Below are positions 1 to 14,800 of a DNA stretch of 64,000 bases, one piece after another; within the stretch, counting starts at the first letter, position 1; each line of letters opens with the position of its first letter. The notes beneath the pieces were generated by a model. It made no database searches. It saw only the letters and a program-made list of their open reading frames with translations, and was not told the DNA's origin. The DNA comes from Clytia hemisphaerica (lineage: Eukaryota; Cnidaria; Hydrozoa; Leptothecata; Clytiidae), in the NCBI GenBank assembly GCA_902728285.1, contig CACVBU010001118.1, positions 1 through 64,000 on the forward strand, given 5' to 3'. Both the position numbers and the translations under genes were made by a program.

Positions 1-3000
1 ACTCCAAAAGGAAGTTGCATTCAATTAGTGTTCTATCATATTAGCTGTTATGTTAGCGCACTTTTTGGGTGTGGTTTCTGGCCCCATTTGATTTGAGGTT
101 AGCTCAATCAGAATACATTCCGACGACGAACATCCTTTTCAAGTTTGAACATTCATATTTTACCGCACATACTCCCAAAGGAAATCATGCTTAACTATCA
201 CGTTCCTTGTCATCGTATGAATCTTGTTATTCCATTTAAGTTGTGAAACTGCAACCTTTGTAAAAATGTCAATTTTGGACTCGTTTATAAAAGAAAAAAA
301 GTTATTGTTCCTTATCAATAGAATGAAAAGCTGGAATTTCGAAATAAATTTCTTCCGTATTGATAATAAAAAAAAGAATTTAAAACTTATAAAACAATTT
401 TCGTTACAAATTTCTTATGAGACATGATAGTACAGTTTGAGGATTGGCTTCTGGCCCCATTTGATTTGAGGTTAGCTCAATCAGAGAACATTCCGTTGAC
501 GATCATGGATTTTTTGAAATCTGAACATTCATTCATATTTTACCGCATATACTCCCAAAGGAAGTTGCATTCAACTAGTGTTCTAATCATATTTACTGTT
601 ATGTTAGCGCACTTTTTGGGTGCGGCTTCTAGCCCTATTTGATTTGAGGTTAGCTCAATCAGAGAACATTCCGACGACGCTCATTGCTATTTTGAAATCT
701 GAACATTCTTCATATTTTACCGCACATACTCCCAAAAAGAAGTTGCATTCAATTAGTGTTTCTATCATATTAGCTGTTATGTTAGCGCACTTTTTGGGTG
801 TGGTTTCTGGCTGGCCCCATTTGATTTGAGGTTAGCTCAATCAAGAGAACAATCTGACGACGAATATCCTTTTCAAGTTTGAACATTCATATTTTACCGC
901 ACATACTCCCAAAGGAAGTCCATGCTCAAATATCACGTCCTATCTTGCATCGTATGAATCTTGTTTATTCCATTTAAGTTGTAAAACTGCTAACATTTGT
1001 AAAAATGTCAATTTTTGAGACTCGTTATAAAAGAAAAAAAAAACATTTTTGCTGACATATGGAATGAACAGCTGAAATTTTTGACAAATAAATTTCTTAC
1101 GTAATTGATAATAAAAAAGAAATTGAAAACTTATGAAACAATTTTCGTTACAATTTGCTTATGAGACATGATAATACGGTTTCAGGATTTGCTTCTAGCC
1201 CTATTTGATTTGAGGTTAGCTCAATCAGAGAACATTCCGACGACGATCATTGCTATTTGAAATCTGAACATTCAATTCATATTTTACCGCACATACTCCA
1301 AAAGGAAGTTGCATTCAATTAGTGTTCTATCATATTAGCTGTTATGTTTAGCGCACTTTTGGGTGTGGTTTCTGGCCCCATTTGATTTGAGGTTAGCTCA
1401 ATCAGAGAACATTCCGACGACGAACATCCTTTTCAAGTTTGATTATTCATATTTACCCGCACATACTCCCAAAAGGAAGTCATGCTCAAATATCACGTTC
1501 TATCTTGTCATCGTATGAATCTTGTTTATTCCATTTAATTGTGTGAAACTGCTAACATTTGTAAAAATGTCAATTTTGGACTCGTTATAAAAGAAAAAAA
1601 AGTTATTGTTCCTATCAATAGAATGAAAAGCTGGAATTTTTGAAATAAATTTCTTCCGTTATTGATAATAAAAAAAAAAATTTTAAAACTTATAAAACAA
1701 TTTTCGTTACAAATTTCTTATGAGACATGATTAGTACAGTTTGAGGATTGGCTTCTGGCCCCTTTGATTTGAGGTTAGCTCAATCAGAGAACATTCCGAC
1801 GACGATCATGGATTTTTTGAAATCTGAACATTCATTCATATTTTACCCACATATTACTCCCAAAGGAAGTTGCATTCAACTAGTGTTCTATCATATTTAC
1901 TGTTATGTTAGCGCACTTTTTGGGTGCGGCTTCTAGCCCTATTTGATTTGAGGTAGTCAATCAGAGAACATTCCGACGACGATCATTGCTATTTTGAAAT
2001 CTGAACATTCATTCATATTTTACCGCACATACTCCAAAAAGAAGTTGCATTCAATAGTGTTTTCTATCATATTAGCTGTTATGTTAGCGCACTTTTTGGG
2101 TGTGGTTTCTGGCCCCATTGATTTGAGGTTAGCTCAATCAGAGAACAATCCGACGACGAATATCCTTTTCAAGTTTGAACATTCATATTTTACCGCACAT
2201 ACTCCCAAAGGAAGTCATGCTCAAATATCACGTCCTATCTTGCCATCGTATGAATCTTGTTTATTCCATTTAAGTTGTAAAACTGCTAACATTTGTAAAA
2301 ATGTCAATTTTGACTCGTTATAAAAAGAAAAAAAAAAACACATTTTGCGACATATGGAATTGAACGCTGAAATTTTTAACAAATAAATTTCTACGTATTG
2401 ATAATAAAAAAGAAATTGAACACTTATGAAACAATTTTCGTTACGATTGCTTATGAGACATGATAATACGTTTCAGGATTTGCTTCTAGCCCTATTTGAT
2501 TTGAGGTTAGCTCAATCAGAGAACATTCCGACGACGATCATTGCTATTTTGAAATCTGAACATTCAATTCATATTTTACCGCACATACTCCAAAAGGAAG
2601 TTGCATTCAATTAGTGTTCTATCATATTAGCTGTTATGTTAGCGCACTTTTTGGGTGTGGTTTCTGGCCCCATTTGATTTGAGGTTAGCTCAATCAGAGA
2701 ACATTCCGACGACGAACATCCTTTTCAAGTTTGATTATTCATATTTTACCGCACATACTCCCAAGGAAGTCATGCTCAAATATCACGTTCTATCTTGTCA
2801 TCGTATGAATCTTGTTTATTCCATTTAATTTGTGAAACTGCTAACATTTGTAAAAATGTCAATTTTGGACTTGTTATAAAATAAAAAAAAATTATTGTTC
2901 CTATCAATAATGAAAAGCTGGAATTTTCGAAATAAATTTCTTCCGTTATTGATAATTATAAAAAAGAAAATTTTAAAACTCATTAAACAAATTTCGTTAC

Positions 3001-6000
3001 AAATTGCTCATGAGAAATGATAGTACAGTTTGACGATTGGCTTCTGGCCCCATTTGATTTGAGGTTAGCTCAACCAGAGAACATTCCGACGACGATCATG
3101 GATTTTTTGAAATCTGAACATTCATTCATATTTACCGCATATACTCCCAAGGAAGTTGCATTCAACTAGTGTTCTATCATATTTGCTGTTTATGTTAGCA
3201 CAATTTTGGGTGCGGCTTCTAGCCTATTCGATTTGAGGTTAACTCAATCAGAGAACATTCGACGACGATCATTGCTATTTTGAAATCTGAACATTCATTC
3301 ATATTTTACCGCCATACTCCCAAAGGAAGTTGCATTCAACTAGTGTTTCTATCATATTTACTGTTATGTTAGCGCACTTTTGGGTGCGGCTTCTGCCCTA
3401 TTTGATTTGAGGTTAGCTCAATCAGAGAACATTCCGACGACGATCATTGCTATTTTGAAATCTGAACATTCATTCATATTTTACCGCACATACTCCAAAA
3501 AGAAGTTGCATCAATTAGGTTCTATCATATTAGCTGTTATGTTAGCGCACTTTTTGGTGTGTGTGGTTTCTGCCCCATTTGATTTGAGGTTAGCTCAAAT
3601 AAATAACATTCCAACGACGAACATCCTTTTCAAGTTTGAACTTCATATTTACCGCACATGCTCCAAAGGAAGTCATGCTCAAATATCACGTTCTATCTTG
3701 CCATCGTATGAATCTTGTTTATTCCATTTAAGTTGTGAAACTGCTAACATTTGTAAAAATGTCAATTTTGGACTCGTTATAAAAAGAAAAAAAACATTTT
3801 TGCTGACATATGGAATGAACAGCTGAAATCTTTTACAAATAAATTTCTTACGTAATGATAATAAAAAAGAAATTGAAAACTTATGAAACAATTTTCGTTA
3901 CAATTTGCTTATGAGACATGATAATACGGTTTGAGGATTGGCTTCTGGCCCCATTTGATTTGAGGTTAGCTCAATCAGAGAACATTCCGACAACGATCAT
4001 TGCTATTTTGAAATCTGAACATTCATTCATATTTAACGCACATACTCCAAAAGGAAGTTGCATTCAATTAGTGTTCTATCATATTAGCTGTTATGTTAGC
4101 GCACTTTTTGGGTGTGGTTTCTGGCCCCATTTGATTTGAGGTTAGCTCAATCAGAGAACATTCCGACGACGAACGTCCTTTTCAGTTTGAACATTCATAT
4201 TTTACCGCACATACTCCCAAAGGAAGTCATGCTTAACTATCACGTTCTTGTCATCGTATGAATCTTGTTTATTCCATTTAAGTTGTGAAACTGCTAACAT
4301 TTGTAAAAATGTCAATTTTGGACTCATTATAAAAGAAAAAAAGTTATTGTTCCTTATCAATAGAATGAAAAGCTGGAATTTTCGAAATAAATTTCTTCCG
4401 TTATTGATAATAAAAAAAAAAATTTAAAACTTATAAAACAATTTTCGTTACAAATTTCTTATGAGACATGATAGTACAGTTTGAGGATTGGCTTCTGGCC
4501 CCATTTGATTTGAGGTTAGCTCAATCAGAGAACATTCCGACGACGATCATGGATTTTTTGAAATCTGAACATTCATTCATATTTTACCACATATACTCCC
4601 AAAGGAAGTTGCATTCAACTAGTGTTCTATCATATTTACTGTTATGTTAGCGCACTTTTTGGGTGCGGCTTCTAGCCCTATTTGATTTGAGGTTAACTCA
4701 ATCAGAGAACATTCCGACGACGATCATTGCTATTTTGAAATCTGAACATTCATTCATATTTTACCGCACATACTCCAAAAAGAAGTTGCATTCAATTAGT
4801 GTTTTATCATATTAGCTGTTATGTTAGCGCACTTTTTGGGTGTGGTTTCTGGCCCCATTTGATTTGAGGTTAGCTCAATCAGAGAACAATCCGACGACGA
4901 ATATCCTTTTCAAGTTTGAACATTCATATTTTACCGCACATACTCCCAAAGGAAGTCATGCTCAAATATCACGTCCTATCTTGCCATCGTATGAATCTTG
5001 TTATTCCATTTAAGTTGTAAAACTGCTAACATTTGTAAAAATGTCAATTTTGGACTCGTTATAAAAAGAAAAAAAACATTTTTGCTGACATATGGAATGA
5101 ACAGCTGAAATTTTTTACAAATAAATTTCTTACGTAATTGATAATAAAAAAGAAATTGAAAACTTATGAAACAATTTTCGTTACAATTTGCTTATGAGAC
5201 ATGATAATACGGTTTCAGGATTTGCTTCTAGCCCTATTTGATTTGAGGTTAGCTCAATCAGAGAACATTCCGACGACGATCATTGCTATTTTGAAATCTG
5301 AACATTCAATTCATATTTTACCGCACATACTCCAAAAGGAAGTTGCATTCAATTAGTGTTCTATCATATTAGCTGTTATGTTAGCGCACTTTTTGGGTGT
5401 GGTTTCTGGCCCCATTTGATTTGAGGTTAGCTCAATCAGAGAACATTCCGACGGACGAACATCCTTTTCAAGTTTGATTATTCATATTTTACCGCACATA
5501 CTCCCAAAGGAAGTCATGCTCAAATATCACGTTCTATCTTGTCATCGTATGAATCTTGTTTATTCCATTTAATTTGTGAAACTGCTAACATTTGTAAAAA
5601 TGTCAATTTTGGACTCGTTATAAAAGAAAAAAAGTTATTGTTCCTTATCAATAGAATGAAAGCTGGAATTTTCGAAATAAATTTCTTCCGTTATTGATAA
5701 TAAAAAAAAAAATTTAAAACTTATAAAACAATTTTCGTTACAAATTTCTTATGAGACATGATAGTACAGTTTGAGGATTGGCTTCTGGCCCCATTTGATT
5801 TGAGGTTAGCTCAATCAGAGAACATTCCGACGACGATCATGGATTTTTTGAAATCTGAACATTCATTCATATTTTACCGCATATACTCCCAAAGGAAGTT
5901 GCATTCAACTAGTGTTCTATCATATTTACTGTTATGTTAGCGCACTTTTTGGGCGGCTTCTAGCCCTATTTGATTTGAGGTTAGCTCAATCAGAGAACAT

Positions 6001-9000
6001 TCCGACGACGATCATTGCTATTTTGAAATCTGAACATTCATTCATATTTTACCGCACATACTCCAAAAGAAGTTGCATTCAATTAGTGTTCTATCATATT
6101 AGCTGTTATGTTAGCGCACTTTTGGGTGTGGTTTCTGGCCCCATTTGATTTGAGGTTAGCTCAATCAGAGAACAATCCGACGACGAATATCCTTTTCAAG
6201 TTTGAACATTCATATTTTACCGCACATACTCCCAAAGGAAGTCATGCTCAAATATCATGTCCTATCTTGCCATCGTATGAATCTTGTTTATTCCATTTAA
6301 GTTGTAAAACTGCTAACATTTGTAAAAATGTCAATTTTGGACTCGTTATAAAAAGAAAAAAAACATTTTTGCTGACATATTAAATGAACAGCTGAAATTT
6401 TTTACAAATAAATTTCTTACGTAATTGATAATAAAAAAGAAATTGAAAACTTATGAAACAATTTTCGTTACAATTTGCTTATGAGACATGATAATACGGT
6501 TTCAGGATTGCTTCTAGCCCTATTTGATTTGAGGTTAGCTCAATCAGAGAACATTCCGACGACGATCATTGCTATTTTGAAATCTGAACATTCAATTCAT
6601 ATTTTACCGCACATACTCCAAAAGGAAGTTGCATTCAATTAGTGTTCTATCATATTAGCTGTTATGTTAGCGCACTTTTTGGGTGTGGTTTCTGGCCCCA
6701 TTTGATTTGAGGTTAGCTCAATCAGAGAACATTCCGACGACGAACATCCTTTTCAAGTTTGATATTCATATTTTACCGCACATACTCCAAAGGAAGTCAT
6801 GCTCAAATATCACGTTCTATCTTGTCATCGTATGAATCTTGTTTATTCCATTTAATTTGTGAAACTGCTAACATTTGTAAAAATGTCAATTTTGGACTTG
6901 TTATAAAAATAAAAAAAAATTATTGTTCCTTATCAATAATGAAAAGCTGGAATTTTCGAAATAAATTTCTTCCGTTATTGATAATTATAAAAGAAAGATT
7001 TTAAAACTCATTAAACAATTTTCGTTACAAATTGCTTATGAGAAATGATAGTACAGTTTGACGATTGGCTTCTGGCCCCATTTGATTTGAGGTTAGCTCA
7101 ACCAGAGAACATTCCGACGACGATCATGGATTTTTTGAAATCTGAACATTCATTCATATTTTACCGCATATACTCCCAGAGGAAGTTGCATTCAACTAGT
7201 GTTCTATCATATTTGCTGTTATGTTAGCACACTTTTTGGGTGCGGCTTCTAGCCCTATTCGATTTGAGGTTAACTCAATCAGAGAACATTCCGACGACGA
7301 TCATTGCTATTTTGAAATCTGAACATTCATTCATATTTTACCGCACATACTCCCAAAGGAAGTTGCATTCAACTAGTGTTCTATCATATTTACTGTTATG
7401 TTAGCGCACTTTTTGGGTGCGGCTTCTAGCCCTATTTGATTTGAGGTTAGCTCAATCAGAGAACATTCCGACGACGATCATTGCTATTTTGAAATGTGAA
7501 CATTCATTCATATTTTACCGCACATACTCCAAAAAGAAGTTGCATTCAATTAGTGTTCTATCATATTAGCTGTTATGTTAGCGCACTTTTTGGGTGTGGT
7601 TTCTGGCCCCATTTGATTTGAGGTTAGCTCAAATAAATAACATTCCAACGACGAACATCCTTTTCAAGTTTGAACATTCATATTTTACCGCACATGCTCC
7701 CAAAGGAAGTCATGCTCAAATATCACGTTCTATCTTGCCATCGTATGAATCTTGTTTATTCCATTTAAGTTGTGAAACTGCTAACATTTGTAAAAATGTC
7801 AATTTTGGACTCGTTATAAAAAGAAAAAAAACATTTTTGCTGACATATGGAATGAACAGCTGAAATCTTTTACAAATAAATTTCTTACGTAATTGATAAT
7901 AAAAAAGAAATTGAAAACTTATGAAACAATTTTCGTTACAATTTGCTTATGAGACATGATAATACGGTTTGAGGATTGGCTTCTGGCCCCATTTGATTTG
8001 AGGTTAGCTCAATCAGAGAACATTCCGACAACGATCATTGCTATTTTGAAATCTGAACATTCATTCATATTTTAACGCACATACTCCAAAAGGAAGTTGC
8101 ATTCAATTAGTGTTCTATCATATTAGCTGTTATGTTAGCGCACTTTTTGGGTGTGGTTTCTGGCCCCATTTGATTTGAGGTTAGCTCAATCAGAGAACAT
8201 TCCGACGACGAACGTCCTTTTCAAGTTTGAACATTCATATTTTACCGCACATACTCCCAAAGGAAGTCATGCTTAACTATCACGTTCTTGTCATCGTATG
8301 AATCTTGTTTATTCCATTTAAGTTGTGAAACTGCTAACATTTGTAAAAATGTCAATTTTGGACTCGTTATAAAAGAAAAAAAGTTATTGTTCCTTATCAA
8401 TAGAATGAAAAGCTGGAATTTTCGAAATAAATTTCTTCCGTTATTGATAATAAAAAAAAAAATTTAAAACTTATAAAACAATTTTCGTTACAAATTTCTT
8501 ATGAGACATGATAGTACAGTTTGAGGATTGGCTTCTGGCCCCATTTGATTTGAGGTTAGCTCAATCAGAGAACATTCCGACGACGATCATGGATTTTTTG
8601 AAATCTGAACATTCATTCAAATTTTACCACATATACTCCCAAAGGAAGTTGCATTCAACTAGTGTTCTATCATATTTACTGTTATGTTAGCGCACTTTTT
8701 GGGTGCGGCTTCTAGCCCTATTTGATTTGAGGTTAGCTCAATCAGAGAACATTCCGACGACGATCATTGCTATTTTGAAATCTGAACATTCATTCATATT
8801 TTACCGCACATACTCCAAAAAGAAGTTGCATTCAATTAGTGTTCTATCATATTAGCTGTTATGTTAGCGCACTTTTTGGGTGTGGTTTCTGGCCCCATTT
8901 GATTTGAGGTTAGCTCAATCAGAGAACAATCCGACGACGAATATCCTTTTCAAGTTTGAACATTCATATTTTACCGCACATACTCCCAAAGGAAGTCATG

Positions 9001-12000
9001 CTCAATTATCACGTCCTATCTTGCCATCGTATGAATCTTGTTTATTCCATTTAAGTTGTAAAACTGCTAACATTTGTAAAAATGTCAATTTTGGACTCGT
9101 TATAAAAAGAAAAAAAACATTTTTGCTGACATATGGAATGAACAGCTGAAATTTTTTACAAATAAATTTCTTACGTAATTGATAATATAAAAGAAATTGA
9201 AAACTTATGAAACAATTTTTGTTACAATTTGCTTATGAGACATGATAATACGGTTTCAGGATTTGCTTCTAGCCCTATTTGATTTGAGGTTAGCTCAATC
9301 AGAGAACATTCCGACGACGATCATTGCTATTTTGAAATCTGAACATTCAATTCATATTTTACCGCACATACTCCAAAAGGAAGTTGCATTCAATTAGTGT
9401 TCTATCATATTAGCTGTTATGTTAGCGCACTTTTTGGGTGTGGTTTCTGGCCCCATTTGATTTGAGGTTAGCTCAATCAGAGAACATTCCGACGACGAAC
9501 GTCCTTTTCAAGTTTGAACATTCATATTTTACCGCACATACTCCCAAAGGAAGTCATGCTTAACTATCGCGTTCTTGTCATCGTATGAATCTTGTTTATT
9601 CCATTTAAGTTGTGAAACTGCTAACATTTGTAAAAATGTCAATTTTGGACTTGTTATAAAAATAAAAGAAATTATTGTTCCTTATCAATAATGAAAAGCT
9701 GGAATTTTTGAAATAAATTTCTTCCGTTATTGATAATAAAAGAAAGATTTTAAAACTCATTAAACAATTTTCGTTACAAATTGCTTATGAGAAATGATAG
9801 TACAGTTTGACGATTGGCTTCTGGCCCCATTTGATTTGAGGTTAGCTCAACCAGAGAACATTCCGACGACGATCATGGATTTTTTGAAATCTGAACATTC
9901 ATTCATATTTTACCGCATATACTCCCAGAGGAAGTTGCATTCAACTAGTGTTCTATCATATTTGCTGTTATGTTAGCACACTTTTTGGGTGCGGCTTCTA
10001 GCCCTATTCGATTTGAGGTTAGCTCAATCAGAGAACATTCCGACGACGATCATTGCTATTTTGAAATCTGAACATTCATTCATATTTTACCGCACATACT
10101 CCCAAAGGAAGTTGCATTCAACTAGTGTTCTATCATATTTACTGTTATGTTAGCGCACTTTTTGGGTGCGGCTTCTAGCCCTATTTGATTTGAGGTTAGC
10201 TCAATCAGAGAACATTCCGACGACGATCATTGCTATTTGAAATCTGAACATTCATTCATATTTTACCGCACATACTCCAAAAAGAAGTTGCATTCAATTA
10301 GTGTTCTATCATATTAGCTGTTATGTTAGCGCACTTTTTGGGTGTGGTTTCTGGCCCCATTTGATTTGAGGTTAGCTCAATCAGAGAACAATCCGACGAC
10401 GAATATCCTTTTCAAGTTTAAACATTCATATTTTACCGCACATACTCCCAAAGGAAGTCATGCTCAATTATCACGTCCTATCTTGCCATCGTATGAATCT
10501 TGTTTATTCCATTTAAGTTGTGAAACTGCTAACATTTGTAAAAAATGTCAATTTTGGACTCGTTATAAAAAGAAAAAAAACATTTTTGCTGACATATGGA
10601 ATGAACAGCTGAAATTTTTTACAAATAAATTTCTTACGTAATTGATAATAAAAAAGAAATTGAAAACTTATGAAACAATTTTCGTTACAATTTGCTTATG
10701 AGACATGATAATACGGTTTCAGGATTTGCTTCTAGCCCTATTTGATTTGAGGTTAGCTCAATCAGAGAACATTCCGACGACGATCATTGCTATTTTGAAA
10801 TCTGAACATTCATTCATATTTTACCGCACATACTCCAAAAGGAAGTTGCATTCAATTAGTGTTCTATCATATTAGCTGTTATGTTAGCGCACTTTTTGGG
10901 TGTGGTTTCTGGCCCCATTTGATTTGAGGTTAGCTCAATCAGAGAACATTCCGACGACGAACATCCTTTTCAAGTTTGAACATTCATATTTTACCGCACA
11001 TACTCCCAAAGGAAGTCATGCTCAAATATCACGTTCTATCTTGTCATCGTATGAATCTTGTTTATTCCATTTAATTTGTGAAACTGCTAACATTTGTAAA
11101 AATGTCAATTTTGGACTTGTTATAAAAATAAAAAAAATTATTGTTCCTTATCAATAATGAAAAGCTGGAATTTTCGAAATAAATTTCTTCCGTTATTGAT
11201 AATTATAAAGAAAGATTTTAAAACTCATTAAACAATTTTCGTTACAAATTGCTTATGAGAAATGATAGTACAGTTTGACGATTGGCTTCTGGCCCATTTG
11301 ATTTGAGGTTAGCTCAACCAGAGAACATTCCGACGACGATCATGGATTTTTTGAAATCTGAACATTCATTCATATTTTACCGCATATACTCCCAAAGGAA
11401 GTTGCATTCAACTAGTGTTCTATCATATTTACTGTTATGTTAGCGCACTTTTTGGGTGCGGCTTCTAGCCCTATTTGATTTGAGGTTAGCTCAATCAGAG
11501 AACATTCCGACGACGATCATTGCTATTTTGAAATCTGAACATTCATTCATATTTTACCGCACATACTCCAAAAAGAAGTTGCATTCAATTAGTGTTCTAT
11601 CATATTAGCTGTTATGTTAGCGCACTTTTTGGGTGTGGTTTCTGGCCCCATTTGATTTGAGGTTAGCTCAATCAGAGAACAATCCGACGACGAATATCCT
11701 TTTCAAGTTTGAACATTCATATTTTACCGCACATACTCCCAAAGGAAGTCATGCTCAAATATCACGTCCTATCTTGCCATCGTATGAATCTTGTTTATTC
11801 CATTTAAGTTGTAAAACTGCTAACATTTGTAAAAATGTCAATTTTGGACTCGTTATAAAAAGAAAAAAAAACATTTTTGCTGACATATGGAATGAACAGC
11901 TGAAATTTTTTACAAATAAATTTCTTACGTAATTGATAATAAAAAAGAAATTGAAAACTTATGAAACAATTTTCGTTACAATTTGCTTATGAGACATGAT

Positions 12001-14800
12001 AATACGGTTTCAGGATTTGCTTCTAGCCCTATTTGATTTGAGGTTAGCTCAATCAGAGAACATTCCGACGACGATCATTGCTATTTTGAAATCTGAACAT
12101 TCAATTCATATTTTACCGCACATACTCCAAAAGGAAGTTGCATTCAATTAGTGTTCTATCATATTAGCTGTTATGTTAGCGCACTTTTTGGGTGTGGTTT
12201 CTGGCCCCATTTGATTTGAGGTTAGCTCAATCAGAGAACATTCCGACGACGAACATCCTTTTCAAGTTTGATTATTCATATTTTACCGCACATACTCCCA
12301 AAGGAAGTCATGCTCAAATATCACGTTCTATCTTGTCATCGTATGAATCTTGTTTATTCCATTTAATTTGTGAAACTGCTAACATTTGTAAAAATGTCAA
12401 TTTTGGACTTGTTATAAAAATAAAAAAAATTATTGTTCCTTATCAATAATGAAAAGCTGGAATTTTCGAAATAAATTTCTTCCGTTATTGATAATTATAA
12501 AAGAAAGATTTTAAAACTCATTAAACAATTTTCGTTACAAATTGCTTATGAGACATGATAGTACAGTTTGACGATTGGCTTCTGGCCCCATTTGATTTGA
12601 GGTTAGCTCAACCAGAGAACATTCCGACGACGATCATGGATTTTTTGAAATCTGAACATTCATTCATATTTTACCGCATATACTCCCAGAGGAAGTTGCA
12701 TTCAACTAGTGTTCTATCATATTTGCTGTTATGTTAGCACACTTTTTGGGTGCGGCTTCTAGCCCTATTCGATTTGAGGTTAACTCAATCAGAGAACATT
12801 CCGACGACGATCATTGCTATTTTGAAATCTGAACATTCATTCATATTTTACCGCACATACTCCCAAAGGAAGTTGCATTCAATTAGTGTTTTATCATATT
12901 TGCTGTTATGTTAGCGCACTTTTTAGGTGTGGTTTCTGGCCCCATTTGATTTGAGGTTAGCTCAATCAGAGAACATTCCGACGATGATCATTGCTATTTT
13001 GAAATCTGAACATTCATTCATATTTTACTGCACATACTCCCAAAGGAAAATGCATTCAACTAGTGTTCTATCATATTTGCTGTTATGTTAGCGCACTTTT
13101 TGGGTGTGGTTTCTGGCCCCATTTGATTTGAGGTTAGCTCAATCAGAGAACATTCCGACGACGAACATCCTTTTCAAGTTTGAACATTCATATTTTACCG
13201 CACATACTCCCAAAGGAAGTCATGCTCAAATATCACGTTCTATCTTGTCATCGTATGAATCTTGTTTATTTTATTTTATTTGTGAACCTGCTAACATTTG
13301 TAAAAATGTCAATTTTGGACTCGTTATAAAAAGAAAAAAAACATTTTTGCTGACATATGGAATGGACAGCTGAATTTTTTTACAAATAAATTTCTTACGT
13401 AATTGATAATAAAAAAGAAATTGAAAACTCATGAAACAATTTTCGTTACAATTTGCTTATGAGACATGATAATACTGTTTGAGGATTGGCTTCTGGCCCC
13501 ATTTGATTTGAGGTTAGCTCAATCAGAGAACATTCCGACGATGATCATTGCTATTTTAAAATCTGAACATTCATTCATATTTTACCGCACATACTCCCAA
13601 AGGAAGTCATGCTCAAATATCACGTTCTATCTTGTCATCGTATGAATCTTGTTTATTCCATTTAATTTGTGAAACTGCTAACATTTGTAAAAATGTCAAT
13701 TTTGGACTCGTTATAAAAAGAAAAAAAATTATTGTTCCTTATCAATAGAATGAAAAGCTGGAATTTGCGAAATAAATTTCTTCCGTTATTGATAGTAAAA
13801 ATAAGAATTTAAAACTTATTAAACAATTTTCGTTACAAATTTCTTATGAGACATGATAGTACAGTTTGAGGATTGGCTTCTGGCCCCATTTGATTTGAGG
13901 TTAGCTCAATCAGAGAACATTCCGACGACGATCATGGATTTTTTAAAATCTGAACATTCATTTCATATTTTACCGCATATACTCCCAAAGGAAGTTGCAT
14001 TCAACTAGTGTTCTATCATATTTACTGTTATGTTAGTGCACTTTTTGGGTGTGGCTTCTGGCCCCATTTGATTTGAGGTTAGCTCAATCAGAGAACATTC
14101 CGACGACGATCATGGATTTTTTGAAATCTGAACATTCATTCATATTTTACCGCGTATACTCCCAAAGGAAGTTGCATTCAACTAGTGTTCTATCATATTT
14201 GCTGTTATGTTAGCGCAATTTTTGGGTGTGGTTTCTGGCCCCATTTGATTTGAGGTTAGCTCAATCAGAGAACATTCCGACGACGATCATGGATTTTTTG
14301 AAATCTGAACATTCATTCATATTTTACCGCGTATACTCCCAAAGGAATTTGCATTCAACTAGTGTTCTATCATATTTGCTGTTATGTTAGCGCAATTTTT
14401 GGGTGTGGTTTCTGGCCCCATTTGATTTGAGGTTAGCTCAATCAGAGAACATTCCGACGACGATCATGGATTTTTTGAAATCTGAACATTCATTTATATT
14501 TTACCGCGTATACTCCCAAAGGAAGTTGCATTCAACTAGTGTTCTATCATATTTGCTGTTATGTTAGCGCACTTTTTGGGTGTGGCTTCTAGCCACATTT
14601 GATTTTGGGTTAGCTCAATCAGAGAACATTCCGACGACGATCATTGCTATTTTTAAATCAGAACATTCATTCATATTTTACCACACATACTCCCAAAGGA
14701 AGTTGCATTCAATTACAATTAGTGTTCTATCATATTTGCTGTTATGTTAGCGCACTTTTTGGGTGTGGCTTCTGGCTCCATTTGATTTGAGGTTAGCTCG
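1..14800. repeat. Higher-order satellite array, family 1 (177-bp monomer)
   Basis: A continuous tandem array whose monomers share the core TTTGATTTGAGGTTAGCTCA, then a CCGACGACGA box, then ACATTCATATTTTACCGCAC. Consecutive starts near 4681, 4858, 5237, 5415, 5794 and 5969 give alternating units of about 177, 379, 178, 379 and 175 bp. The 379-bp unit is the monomer with ~200 bp of A/T-rich insert, and the insert has two alternating versions (one with GCTGACATATGG, one with GTTCCTTATCAATA). The marker ATGATAGTACAGTTT recurs near 424, 4467, 5758, 7045, 8508, 9794, 11261 and 12555, so the higher-order period is ~1,290 bp, or ~1,465 bp when one extra monomer is present. Short open frames that recur in every unit (60-99 codons) are by-products of the repeat. 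The window begins inside the array. A centromeric or heterochromatic role is possible but unproven. Confidence 0.93.
13925..14645. repeat. Monomeric 177-bp expansion inside satellite family 1
   Basis: Here the plain monomer is repeated head to tail without the 379-bp form. CATGGATTTTTT occurs at about 13933, 14110, 14288 and 14465, a spacing of 177-178 bp, and the copies are nearly identical (shared CGCGTATACTCCCAAAGG variant). This looks like a recent local amplification at the edge between higher-order family 1 and diverged family 2. Confidence 0.85.

Noticed and set aside
424..13373. Recurrent 60-99-codon open frames containing APFDLRLAQSENIPTT
   Set aside because: They occur once per satellite unit, in step with the DNA period, and truncate with indels. 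No start context or independent domain supports coding.
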